A stretch of 37,343 bases of DNA from positions 1 to 37,343 of the forward strand of contig CAZVHB010000008.1 in assembly GCA_964626965.1 (NCBI GenBank), read 5' to 3'. The DNA comes from CAZEPT01 sp964626965. GTDB lineage: Bacteria; Patescibacteriota; Minisyncoccia; Phycocordibacterales; UBA9973. The translations under genes were made by a program, and so were the position numbers. Every line of letters starts with the position of its first letter. Positions within the stretch are counted from its first letter, which is position 1. The notes beneath the pieces are model-generated. The model was not told the DNA's origin. It did no database searches and saw nothing but the letters and a program-made list of their open reading frames with translations. Positions 1-7,064 of this stretch are shown here, one piece after another.

Positions 1-522
1 CTTACCAGTTAGTTCTGGTGGATTCCTCCAAGCTATTCGTGTCTTGGAGTACTCAGGTATGAGAACTAAAAAGATGTATTATTTTCGACTACTGGCCTAT
101 CACCATCTATGGGACTTCTTTCCAGAAGCTTTGTCTAACAATACATTTTGTAACTTTTTTCGTATAACGATATTCTCACCCTACAACCCCGAGCCTCACT
201 CAGACGAAACACGCAAATATAAATATCATTGTGCGTCGTCAGAGTGATGCTCGGTTTGGGCTGTTCTGATTTCGCTCGCCGCTACTCTCAGAATACTTAT
301 TTAGTTTATTTTCCTCTGGGTACTGAAATGTTTTACTTCCCCAGGTGCGCGAACTGTCTAAAGTGACAGAACTATAGAGGTCTACTCTATAAGGTTTCCC
401 TATTCAGAAATCTCCGGATCAAAGGTTACTAGGCACCTCCCCGAAGCTTATCGCAGCTAAGCCACGTCTTTCATCGCTATCAAGAACCAAGGCATCCACC
501 GTATGCTCTTACTTTCCTATTA
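1..522 (-). rRNA. rrl: 23S ribosomal RNA, 5' part (3' part outside the window)
   Basis: Read on the minus strand, this matches the start of bacterial 23S rRNA. ACGGTGGATGCC lies near the 5' end, followed by the domain I blocks GATAAGCTTCGGGGAGGTG, GGGGAAGTAAAACATTTCAGTACCC and GTAGCGGCGAGCGAA. Aligning ACGG with E. coli nucleotides 21-24 puts the mature 5' end near 522. The gene runs off the left edge, so only about 520 bases of domain I are visible. A short perfect hairpin (511-529) straddles the predicted 5' end. No 16S 3' end (anti-Shine-Dalgarno region) is found in the following 670 bases, so this gene appears unlinked from 16S. Confidence 0.95.
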
Positions 523-850
523 GGAAAGTTAGAAACCACGATGAAAACAATCCCTTGTTTTCAAAGTTCGAGAGTATCACAGACACCGCTGTCTGACTCT
601 TTACTCTCTATCTGCATGCACGTGCGAAAAGACCTCGGTCACACTTCATATTACTATGAACATTGTGACTAAAATCGGACAGATTTATTCTGCACTGTCC
701 TTGTATGTGCTGCAGGATGTTGTTGTCAGTGAACTGGTACATCAGTTAACTTCTCTTAAATAAAAAATCGCCTTTCGGCGGATATCATTAAACAACGAGG
801 TCTAATTAATTACCGCTTATTTACTGATTTGTTATTTATATCCATCACAG
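523..850 (-). other. Leader of the 23S transcript, no gene
   Basis: About 330 bases lie between the predicted transcription start and the mature 23S 5' end. I see no tRNA, no 16S and no open frame with coding character. On the minus strand a GAAA-tetraloop hairpin with a four-base-pair stem (769-780) is followed by six T residues (762-767). It resembles a weak terminator or attenuator, but could equally be part of an rRNA processing structure. Confidence 0.6.
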
Positions 851-857
851 TGACCAG

Positions 858-886
858 AGTATATACGAAGGCTAAAATAAAGTCAA
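858..886 (-). promoter_or_regulatory. Promoter of the 23S rRNA gene
   Basis: The minus strand reads TTGACT (881-886), a 17-base spacer, then TATACT (858-863). This is close to the sigma70 consensus and predicts a start near 851. A dedicated promoter here supports the 23S gene being transcribed separately from 16S. Confidence 0.75.
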
Positions 887-1146
887 GCGGGCGGTGGATA
901 AGTCTTTTTGGGTCTTTTAAAAAGCACGAATCAAGTTCTCATCTCACCTTAAAAGGCTCCGATAGTCTTTTCAAAAGACCCCAAAAGACAAAGTGGTGAG
1001 GAGGGGAAAAAAACAGAGTATTTTTTCTCACGGAGCGTGAACCCTTGTTGGTTCGTATAAGAAAAAAGACGAAAGGTGAAAGAAACACAAACACTACCGG
1101 TTCGCAAAGCGCGCCGGCTGTGTTTTGCTCTTCTTTACTTTATTGC
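887..1146. other. Gene-free region with nested inverted repeats
   Basis: There is no convincing coding frame. A 17-base arm at 902-918 pairs with 973-989 with one G-T type mismatch. Inside it, GTCTTTT C AAAAGAC (965-979) forms a smaller perfect hairpin, so the GTCTTTT and AAAAGAC units can pair in several mutually exclusive ways. Near 1091-1126 there is an imperfect hairpin followed by TGTGTTTT, resembling the terminator after the next gene. The region lies upstream of both the 23S promoter and the divergent gene at 1199. Confidence 0.5.
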
Positions 1147-1175
1147 TTTACTTTATCTTGTTTTAAGAGTATTGT
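1147..1175 (+). promoter_or_regulatory. Promoter of the zinc-finger hypothetical gene
   Basis: TTTACT (1147-1152), a 17-base spacer, then TATTGT (1170-1175). The ATG follows about 23 bases later after an A-rich leader with no Shine-Dalgarno sequence. Confidence 0.55.
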
Positions 1176-1198
1176 GAGTTCAAACAAAATCTAAAAAA

Positions 1199-1882
1199 AT
1201 GAAACAGAACATTGAAAAATTAGAAATTATCCCTGTTATTCCAACTATCTTCCCAAGAGAAGAAAAGTGTAAAGTCTGCCAAAAGAATTTGGTAGAGGAA
1301 ATATCTTCAGAGATAATATCATATATAAAGTATAACACGCGCGATAAGTGTCCAGATGGTAGTGATATTTATTGCCCATCGTGTAAAATTATCTACAAAC
1401 ACTCGCATTCATTTGGTGCAATTTTAAAAAAATATTGTAACGAAATGAAAGCGACCCATGGTATCAGTATGTTACGACTCAAAGAAGACTTTGTGGTCTC
1501 TCAGTTTGAGAATGATGAGTCACATGTTGCGGACATCCCTAAAGACACAATCTGGTACTGCCCCGTTACTCCTAATTCTTCTCGTGAACTATTTGAAAAA
1601 TACCTCACAAAGATCCGAAAGTTAAAACCTGGTCTCACCAAGGAAAAAGACGGCTATTATGCAGCATTTTTATCAGATCCTCCTTATCATTGTGAGAAAA
1701 ACTGGGATACAATATGTGCACTCTATGTTACACAAACAGAAGATGTGGCACGGAAATATGCGATAAGGCCACCCAGAGATATGAAAAGGTTCATCCGTAT
1801 CCCGATTTCAATGCTTGATTTTCCTGACGAATTCTACTCTGATTATCCTGAAGGAAATTTAATTCCGCGATTAGAAGTTTAA
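1199..1882 (+). CDS. Hypothetical protein with a cysteine-pair zinc-binding motif
   Basis: I do not recognise this 227-residue protein. Near residues 24-27 it has CKVC and near 60-63 CPSC, with another Cys-Pro pair between them (CPDG). This spacing suits a zinc ribbon or treble-clef knuckle near the N-terminus. The remainder is soluble, with no signal peptide or membrane segment, and contains a charged helical stretch around residues 125-145. The start follows a TTTACT-N17-TATTGT promoter by 23 bases and has an A-rich leader instead of a ribosome-binding site. A strong terminator follows directly, so it is a single-gene unit. Function unknown; nucleic-acid binding is one possibility suggested only by the cysteine pairs. 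Confidence 0.8.
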   Translation: MKQNIEKLEIIPVIPTIFPREEKCKVCQKNLVEEISSEIISYIKYNTRDKCPDGSDIYCPSCKIIYKHSHSFGAILKKYCNEMKATHGISMLRLKEDFVVSQFENDESHVADIPKDTIWYCPVTPNSSRELFEKYLTKIRKLKPGLTKEKDGYYAAFLSDPPYHCEKNWDTICALYVTQTEDVARKYAIRPPRDMKRFIRIPISMLDFPDEFYSDYPEGNLIPRLEV

Positions 1883-1889
1883 AAACTAT

Positions 1890-1923
1890 ACAGCCGTTTC
1901 GCTTCGCGAAACGGCTGTGTTTT
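1890..1923 (+). terminator. Intrinsic terminator after the zinc-finger gene
   Basis: A perfect 12-base-pair stem (CAGCCGTTTCGC with GCGAAACGGCTG, 1891-1917) with a three-base loop, then TGTGTTTTG. It lies eight bases after the stop codon. Confidence 0.85.
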
Positions 1924-1929
1924 GTATCC

Positions 1930-1958
1930 TTTACTTTTTCTATTTTAAATGGTATTTT
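1930..1958 (+). promoter_or_regulatory. Promoter of purB
   Basis: TTTACT (1930-1935), 17-base spacer ending in TGG, then TATTTT (1953-1958), so also an extended -10. The ATG is 23 bases further on, preceded by ACACAAACAAATACC and no Shine-Dalgarno sequence. Confidence 0.6.
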
Positions 1959-1981
1959 AAACACAAACAAATACCTTTAAC

Positions 1982-3418
1982 ATGCAAAATTTAAATCTCA
2001 CCTTACCGGGAAATCCCCGCTACCAACCCAAAGAGTTGATGCCCTATTTCGGGTATGACAAGTTGTACTATTGGTACATACGCGTCGAACTCGCAACCCT
2101 TGATGTGCTTGCTGATATTGGAATTATTCCAAAAGAAGAAGAAAAATTACTGACAGCCAAAGTGCGCACTGCGTGCCTCAATATCACCACCACACAAGTA
2201 GATGCAGAAGAACGCCAAAACACGAAACATGACATAGGCGCATTGCGCAATGAAATGAAGAAAGTTCTTCCGGAACCATTACACAAATGGATCCACATTC
2301 CGCTGACTTCATATGATGTCATCGACAGTGGAAGACCACTGATGTATAAAAAAGCTCACATGGATGTTATATCACCAGCTGTTAAAAAACTCCTCGCACA
2401 GTTCTGTGAAAAAATCAAAGATTTCAAAGACGTTCCCCAGATTGGCCGAACACACGGACAACATGGAGTACCTATCACTGCTGGGTTCTGGCTTGCTCAG
2501 TGCGCACACCGAGTCTTTTCCTGCATAAAGGATGCTGATGATGCAGGAAAAAAACTTCACGGCAAAATATCTGGTCCTGTCGGATCATATAATGCTCAAT
2601 ACGCTTCAGGCATATTGGCCGCATGTGGAGAAAAAAGTTTTGAGATACGTGTTTTAAAAAAACTTGGCCTATCTCCTGCTCGAATCAGTACACAAATCGC
2701 ACCACCTGAAGCACTTGCACATTATTTAAACTGTATGGTCCTCCTCTCTGGGGCACTAGCTCAGTTTGCCGATGATTGTCGTCATTTGATGCGCACTGAA
2801 ATTGGAGAAGTTAGTGAATCCTTTGAAAAAGGACAGGTAGGATCTTCAACTATGGGCCAAAAAAGAAATCCTATAAACTTTGAAAATATCTGTGGGATGT
2901 TTATAAAAAACCAAGCGGAATATTTTAAAGTTTCAGCCACACTGACTTCTGAACATCAAAGAGATCTCAGAGGAAGCTGTGTTGCTCGTGACTTCCCGAC
3001 GATTGTTATTAACACATGGATGCAAATAAGTACCCTATTGCGCAAAAACGAAACAGGCGCATCTTTTTTTGAACGCATTACTATTGATGTAAAAGCATGC
3101 GCACGCAATCTTAGTGGTACCGGTAATTTAATTATGGCAGAGCCATTTTATATCGCACTCCAAATGGCTGGATACTCAGGCGATGCTCATGAATTAGTAA
3201 ATCACACCTTGGTCAAAATGATTAAGGATACTGATCACACTTTACTTGATGCTGCATGTGGAATTGAAGATACGGACAAAAATCTGAAGGCGTCACTTAA
3301 GCGTCTCCCAAAAGAAACTATCGAACTGCTTCGTGATCCCAAAAAATACACAGGATTAAGCAGTACGAAAGCAATGGAAATTGTTGAAATGATTCAAAAG
3401 AGTGTAAATAAGAAGTAA
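1982..3418 (+). CDS. purB: Adenylosuccinate lyase
   Basis: A 478-residue member of the fumarase/aspartase superfamily. PurB cleaves SAICAR to AICAR plus fumarate and adenylosuccinate to AMP plus fumarate, in the cytoplasm. The superfamily signature GSSTMGQKRNPINFE is near residues 285-299. GRTHGQHGVPIT (near 160) carries the catalytic His region, and TSYDVIDSG (near 108) is a conserved substrate-binding segment. Length fits the long (E. coli-like) PurB group. It has its own promoter and an SD-less leader. It converges with purH, which supplies the later step acting on AICAR, so the pair covers the end of IMP synthesis and the IMP-to-AMP branch. No other purine genes are in the window. Confidence 0.93.
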   Translation: MQNLNLTLPGNPRYQPKELMPYFGYDKLYYWYIRVELATLDVLADIGIIPKEEEKLLTAKVRTACLNITTTQVDAEERQNTKHDIGALRNEMKKVLPEPLHKWIHIPLTSYDVIDSGRPLMYKKAHMDVISPAVKKLLAQFCEKIKDFKDVPQIGRTHGQHGVPITAGFWLAQCAHRVFSCIKDADDAGKKLHGKISGPVGSYNAQYASGILAACGEKSFEIRVLKKLGLSPARISTQIAPPEALAHYLNCMVLLSGALAQFADDCRHLMRTEIGEVSESFEKGQVGSSTMGQKRNPINFENICGMFIKNQAEYFKVSATLTSEHQRDLRGSCVARDFPTIVINTWMQISTLLRKNETGASFFERITIDVKACARNLSGTGNLIMAEPFYIALQMAGYSGDAHELVNHTLVKMIKDTDHTLLDAACGIEDTDKNLKASLKRLPKETIELLRDPKKYTGLSSTKAMEIVEMIQKSVNKK

Positions 3419-3436
3419 TTAAATACCTAAAACAAT

Positions 3437-3464
3437 AAGAGCCTCACGCATGCGTGAGGCTCTT
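3437..3464. terminator. Bidirectional terminator between purB and purH
   Basis: A perfect 28-base palindrome (AAGAGCCTCACGCA and its complement) flanked by A/T-rich sequence on both sides. It lies between two convergent genes and can serve both. Confidence 0.85.
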
Positions 3465-3489
3465 TCTTATTTTCGTAATTCAAAAAGTG

Positions 3490-5139
3490 CTAATGTCCAT
3501 GAAATCCACGAGCGACACTATCAGGATACGTTATTAACGTAATACCGTTATTCTCGGCAAACTGAATCATCTTTTCATCATTTTTGGATCCAAGGGTCGT
3601 GCAGATGGTTTTGATGCTATTATTTAAAAGCACTTCAATACCATCTTTCATCGGAAAAAATGAATCGCTCCAGGCAACAGCATTTTCGAAACCAGGAGTA
3701 ATCGATTCATGAAGTGTGAATGTATGTTGTCCGTTTGAAATAGCAAGCTTGGCACAGCGGACACGGCTCTGCTGGCCGACGCCATTGGCAATAAGCATGC
3801 CGTCGCGGACAATCGTGATGGTGTTACTGTTGCTTGTCGAGCAAATGGCCCAAGCCAGGAGAAGGTCTTCATCTTTTGAGGCATTTGCCGGACCATAACT
3901 ATATTTGAGACATTCTGAGTCATGAAGAAAATGTGGAATAAATTTCGGTGCATCCTGAACTAACATATCATCACCGAGCTGGCGATAAATCTTGCCTTTA
4001 TACATCGAATGTTCATCAAGTGATTCGAGTGATGAATTCGTCATAACAAAAGTTTTTGACTCTTTTTGACCTAATACATCAATGACAGTCTCACCAAAAT
4101 TTGAACACACAATGCCGGAAAGCATTCTCCATCCTGCATCATTTTTTGTATATGTTTGAAACAGTGTTGAGAGTCTTTTTTCAGTGAACTCAAAATTACA
4201 AACAACAACTGCACCTAAGACCGATTCCAGATCGCCTAAAAGCATTTTTTCAATAGCTATATGCGAACGAGTCGGATGCGTGCCAACACCGCACGCATTG
4301 CCATGTTTGACAGCAATGCAAATCTTGGGAACTGCAAAACCATTTGAATCGTAGGCCGCAGCAATAGTACGCATGGTAGTTAAAGCTCGCCAAATGTCAG
4401 TCTGGTTCACAAAACCGGGAGTATTTCCATAGACGGTTTTTAACTTTGAAATTGCTAATGGATCGGTGTCGTTTGTTGTATACAATGCAGAAAATTTCTG
4501 ATGAGGATTTTCGCCGTATTTGAGGTCGTATACTTTTTCCATATGAATGGATTCATAAAGACCTTGGCTCAGGTAGGTAGCAGAAACAGCGGTATATTCG
4601 GAAATAGTTTGCTCTGCTTTTGAAGCAAGCCGTCTGCGAAATGTATCACTGTCGGGTTCTCCGGAAACAAACCAGTCGACGACTGTTTGACGATCTTCGA
4701 CATTGCAAATAACAATACGATTCCCTTTTGCACCGGATCTGACCATCGTTGGTCCGCCGATATCGATTTTTTCAATGATACTTGCATGTGTCGCATTAGG
4801 ATTTTCGATCTCTTCTTCTAATGGATAAAAATCCACACAGACTAAATCAATAAATTCCCACATGAGATCCTGCATTTCTTTGACGTGGTCAGGATTATTA
4901 GGGTCGGCAAGCAATCCTCCATGAATTTTTGGATGGAGTGTCGCAACACGATGACCCAGGCAGGCTGCGAGGCCGGTATGGTCAGCTGTATCAACGACGG
5001 GAATACCATTTTCTTTCAAATACTTAGCAGTTCCTCCAGAGGAAAGAATAGTAAAACCAAAGTCTACTAAGCTTTGGGTAAATGTCTCAATGCCAACTTT
5101 GTCGTACACCGAGATTAAGGCGAGTTTTTTTGTTTTCAT
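3490..5139 (-). CDS. purH: Bifunctional AICAR formyltransferase / IMP cyclohydrolase
   Basis: PurH performs the last two steps of IMP synthesis. The N-terminal methylglyoxal-synthase-like cyclohydrolase domain (about residues 1-150) shows LISVYDKVG, SSGGTAKYL, HRVATLHPKIHGG and IDIGGPTMVRSGAKG. The C-terminal formyltransferase domain (about 200-549) shows DLKYGENPHQ, the catalytic Lys-His in KHGNACGVG, and AWSDSFFPMKDGIE. The extreme C-terminus, RGFHGH, replaces the RHFRH-like end of typical PurH. KHGNACG also differs from the common KHANPCG, though Lys-His is kept. At 549 residues it is somewhat longer than the usual 510-530. Start: an extended -10 TGGTACTCT (5162-5170) lies 22 bases upstream and the leader carries TTCAAACAAA. 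No ribosome-binding site is evident. Confidence 0.93.
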   Translation of the reverse strand: MKTKKLALISVYDKVGIETFTQSLVDFGFTILSSGGTAKYLKENGIPVVDTADHTGLAACLGHRVATLHPKIHGGLLADPNNPDHVKEMQDLMWEFIDLVCVDFYPLEEEIENPNATHASIIEKIDIGGPTMVRSGAKGNRIVICNVEDRQTVVDWFVSGEPDSDTFRRRLASKAEQTISEYTAVSATYLSQGLYESIHMEKVYDLKYGENPHQKFSALYTTNDTDPLAISKLKTVYGNTPGFVNQTDIWRALTTMRTIAAAYDSNGFAVPKICIAVKHGNACGVGTHPTRSHIAIEKMLLGDLESVLGAVVVCNFEFTEKRLSTLFQTYTKNDAGWRMLSGIVCSNFGETVIDVLGQKESKTFVMTNSSLESLDEHSMYKGKIYRQLGDDMLVQDAPKFIPHFLHDSECLKYSYGPANASKDEDLLLAWAICSTSNSNTITIVRDGMLIANGVGQQSRVRCAKLAISNGQHTFTLHESITPGFENAVAWSDSFFPMKDGIEVLLNNSIKTICTTLGSKNDEKMIQFAENNGITLITYPDSVARGFHGH

Positions 5140-5173
5140 GTTTTTAAATTTGTTTGAACTAAGAGTACCATAA

Positions 5174-5208
5174 AAAAGAGAAGCTGTACAGCGTACAGCT
5201 TCTCTTTT
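5174..5208. terminator. Terminator downstream of tsaC
   Basis: A perfect 16-base-pair stem (AAAAGAGAAGCTGTAC) with a three-base AGC loop and T-runs on either strand. It ends the tsaC transcript before the purH promoter. Confidence 0.85.
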
Positions 5209-5223
5209 AAAATAAAGTTACTA

Positions 5224-5817
5224 CTACTTTAATTCATCAAACACTTCCTGGATTTTTTCAAATGGCACAGCACCTTCGCGTACACAGATTAATGTGTCAC
5301 CTTTAAAGGTCACCACAGTAGATGGTTCGCCTTTGAGCTTACCGTCAGAAATATAGGTATCTATTTCATCTCCAAAAATTTCGCGAGCTTCAGTGATCGT
5401 CTCGGCTGGTTTCTCACCTTGCCTGTTTGCAGAGGGCGCGACGAGCGGGCCAGTTGCTTCGAGGATATCCTGAATAGTTACTTTTTTTGGCATGCGAAAT
5501 GCGAGTGTTTCAGTACCACGATGGAGATATTCAAATTTCTTCAATTTACAGGGTAAAATAACAGATACTTTCCCCGGCCAAATAGCCTCCAGAAACGCTT
5601 GCTGTTTTTTTGAGATAGTCACACCAAACTGCTTGATATCTGATGCGTCCGAGATGAGGATAATAAACGGTTTGTTTTCATCACGGCCTTTTATTTCATA
5701 AATCCGTTCAACATTCTCCTTATCAAAAGCAGATGTGCAGATACCGTAGAGTGTATCAGTCGCGCAGACGAACACATTTCCTCCTTCTATTTTTTGAATT
5801 TTATTTACGTGAGACAT
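5224..5817 (-). CDS. tsaC: Threonylcarbamoyl-AMP synthase (Sua5/YciO/YrdC family)
   Basis: A 197-residue single-domain YrdC-type protein. It makes threonylcarbamoyl-AMP from threonine, bicarbonate and ATP for the t6A37 modification of ANN-reading tRNAs. Visible family marks are the N-terminal ATDTLYGI segment, KGRDENKPF near residue 43 (the Lys/Arg nucleotide-binding motif), IWPGKVSVIL, and SANRQGEKPAET with the conserved Ser-Ala-Asn. It lacks the C-terminal Sua5 extension, as in TsaC. The start is fixed by an extended -10 box ending six bases before ATG, so the mRNA is probably leaderless. The tRNA with a UAU anticodon at the right edge is the kind of tRNA that receives t6A. Confidence 0.9.
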   Translation of the reverse strand: MSHVNKIQKIEGGNVFVCATDTLYGICTSAFDKENVERIYEIKGRDENKPFIILISDASDIKQFGVTISKKQQAFLEAIWPGKVSVILPCKLKKFEYLHRGTETLAFRMPKKVTIQDILEATGPLVAPSANRQGEKPAETITEAREIFGDEIDTYISDGKLKGEPSTVVTFKGDTLICVREGAVPFEKIQEVFDELK

Positions 5818-5823
5818 AGAGAG

Positions 5824-5832
5824 ACTATAGCA
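5824..5832 (-). promoter_or_regulatory. Extended -10 promoter of tsaC (leaderless)
   Basis: The minus strand reads TGCTATAGT, then six bases, then ATG. Sigma70 starts usually lie about seven bases past the -10 box, which would be the A of the start codon. Confidence 0.65.
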
Positions 5833-5843
5833 TACAATGCGTC

Positions 5844-6983
5844 TTATATTTTAAATTCAATCGTGTCCCCATCTTTCACAATATACTCCTTCCCTTCTGT
5901 TCTCACCTTACCTTTCGCGCGAGCATCGGCGTATGAACCAGCTTCGAGGAGATCTGACCAATAGACAACTTCGGCACGGATAAATTTCTTTTCAAAATCT
6001 GTGTGAATTGCAGAAGCAGCAACAGGCGCAGTACTACCCTTTTTAATCGTCCATGCACGAGTTTCTTTCTCTCCTGTTGTGAAATAGACTTCGAGTCCAA
6101 GTAATTTATAGGCTTGTGAGATAAGGGTATTAATACCATCCGCCTCTGCTAGAGCCTGGGCGGATAAATCATCTTGGCCGGTGAGTTCCTTTCGAAACAT
6201 CTCGCGTTCATCTCCTTCAAAATCTTTCAAATCATCTTCAATCTTTGCATCAACGACGACATATTCTGAACCCATAGACTGCACGAGCGTGACGAGTTCT
6301 TTGAATTTTTCTGGATCAGTGTCCATAATCGCGCTCGTTCCAGCACGTTTGTTGAAAGAGAAAAGCATCGGCTTCATGGTGAGTAGTCCAAGCTGACGAA
6401 TAGCAAAACGTTCTTTCTCGTCTAAGACAAGAGTCTTTGCAAGTTTTGCATTTTCTAGTGTGTCGTGCAGTTTTTGTAATACTTCGTCTTCAAAAATTGC
6501 CTCTTTGTCACCGCGCTTCACATCTTTTTGTATATTACTTTTTCTTTTGGTGACTGTTTCAAAATCAGCCAAGATAAGTTCAAGGTTGATAACAGTAATA
6601 TCACGAATCGGATCTACACTTCCATACACGTGTGCAATGTCTGTTCCACCACCTTGTATCGGAAACATACGGACCATATGGAGAATCGCATCAACTTCAC
6701 GAATGTGCGCGAGGAATTTATTACCTAACCCTTCTCCTTTTGATGCACCTTCAACAAGTCCAGCAATATCGACAAATTCTACCGCTGCAGGAATTGTTTT
6801 TTGAGTTTGAGAAAAATGTGAAAGTTTCCAAAGACGTTCGTCAGGAACAGCAACGATACCGACTGATGGGTCGATTGTACAAAATGGATAGTTCTCTGCA
6901 GGAACTCCTTTTTTGGTCAGTGCATTAAAGAGGGTGCTTTTCCCCACATTGGGTAACCCTACGATTCCGATGGATGTACTCAT
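5844..6983 (-). CDS. ychF: YchF/Ola1-family ribosome-associated P-loop ATPase
   Basis: An Obg-related protein of 379 residues. Members bind ribosomes and hydrolyse ATP in preference to GTP. The P-loop GLPNVGKST is at residues 9-17. The switch segment ENYPFCTIDPS, DIAGLVEGASKGEGLGN (G3) and the C-terminal TGS domain (about 295-379, YFTTGEKETRAWTIKKG to KDGDTIEFKI) are all present. The usual G4 NxxE specificity region reads SFNKRAGTS here, a departure from the common NVDE form. A charged stretch near 150-190 forms the coiled-coil arm. The gene stands alone between tsaC and the cohesin operon terminator. An extended -10 box sits eight bases before ATG, so a leaderless or nearly leaderless mRNA is expected. 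Confidence 0.93.
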   Translation of the reverse strand: MSTSIGIVGLPNVGKSTLFNALTKKGVPAENYPFCTIDPSVGIVAVPDERLWKLSHFSQTQKTIPAAVEFVDIAGLVEGASKGEGLGNKFLAHIREVDAILHMVRMFPIQGGGTDIAHVYGSVDPIRDITVINLELILADFETVTKRKSNIQKDVKRGDKEAIFEDEVLQKLHDTLENAKLAKTLVLDEKERFAIRQLGLLTMKPMLFSFNKRAGTSAIMDTDPEKFKELVTLVQSMGSEYVVVDAKIEDDLKDFEGDEREMFRKELTGQDDLSAQALAEADGINTLISQAYKLLGLEVYFTTGEKETRAWTIKKGSTAPVAASAIHTDFEKKFIRAEVVYWSDLLEAGSYADARAKGKVRTEGKEYIVKDGDTIEFKI

Positions 6984-6991
6984 ATATGGGC

Positions 6992-7000
6992 ACTATACCA
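6992..7000 (-). promoter_or_regulatory. Extended -10 promoter of ychF
   Basis: The minus strand reads TGGTATAGT, then eight bases, then ATG. The predicted start is at or within two bases of the initiation codon. Confidence 0.6.
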
Positions 7001-7009
7001 TAGAATTAT

Positions 7010-7060
7010 AAAACCGGACTAAAAAATGCTCTTGTAAGAGCATTTTTTAGTCCGGTTTTT
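7010..7060 (-). terminator. Terminator of the Tat-cohesin operon
   Basis: A long near-perfect hairpin: AAAACCGGACTAAAAAATGCTC pairs with its complement around a short loop, followed by T-rich sequence. It lies five bases after the stop of the last cohesin gene and closes the minus-strand block. Confidence 0.9.
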
Positions 7061-7064
7061 CTAT

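Noticed and set aside
44..247. Open frame within the left edge
   Set aside because: It lies wholly inside the 23S rRNA gene on the opposite strand.
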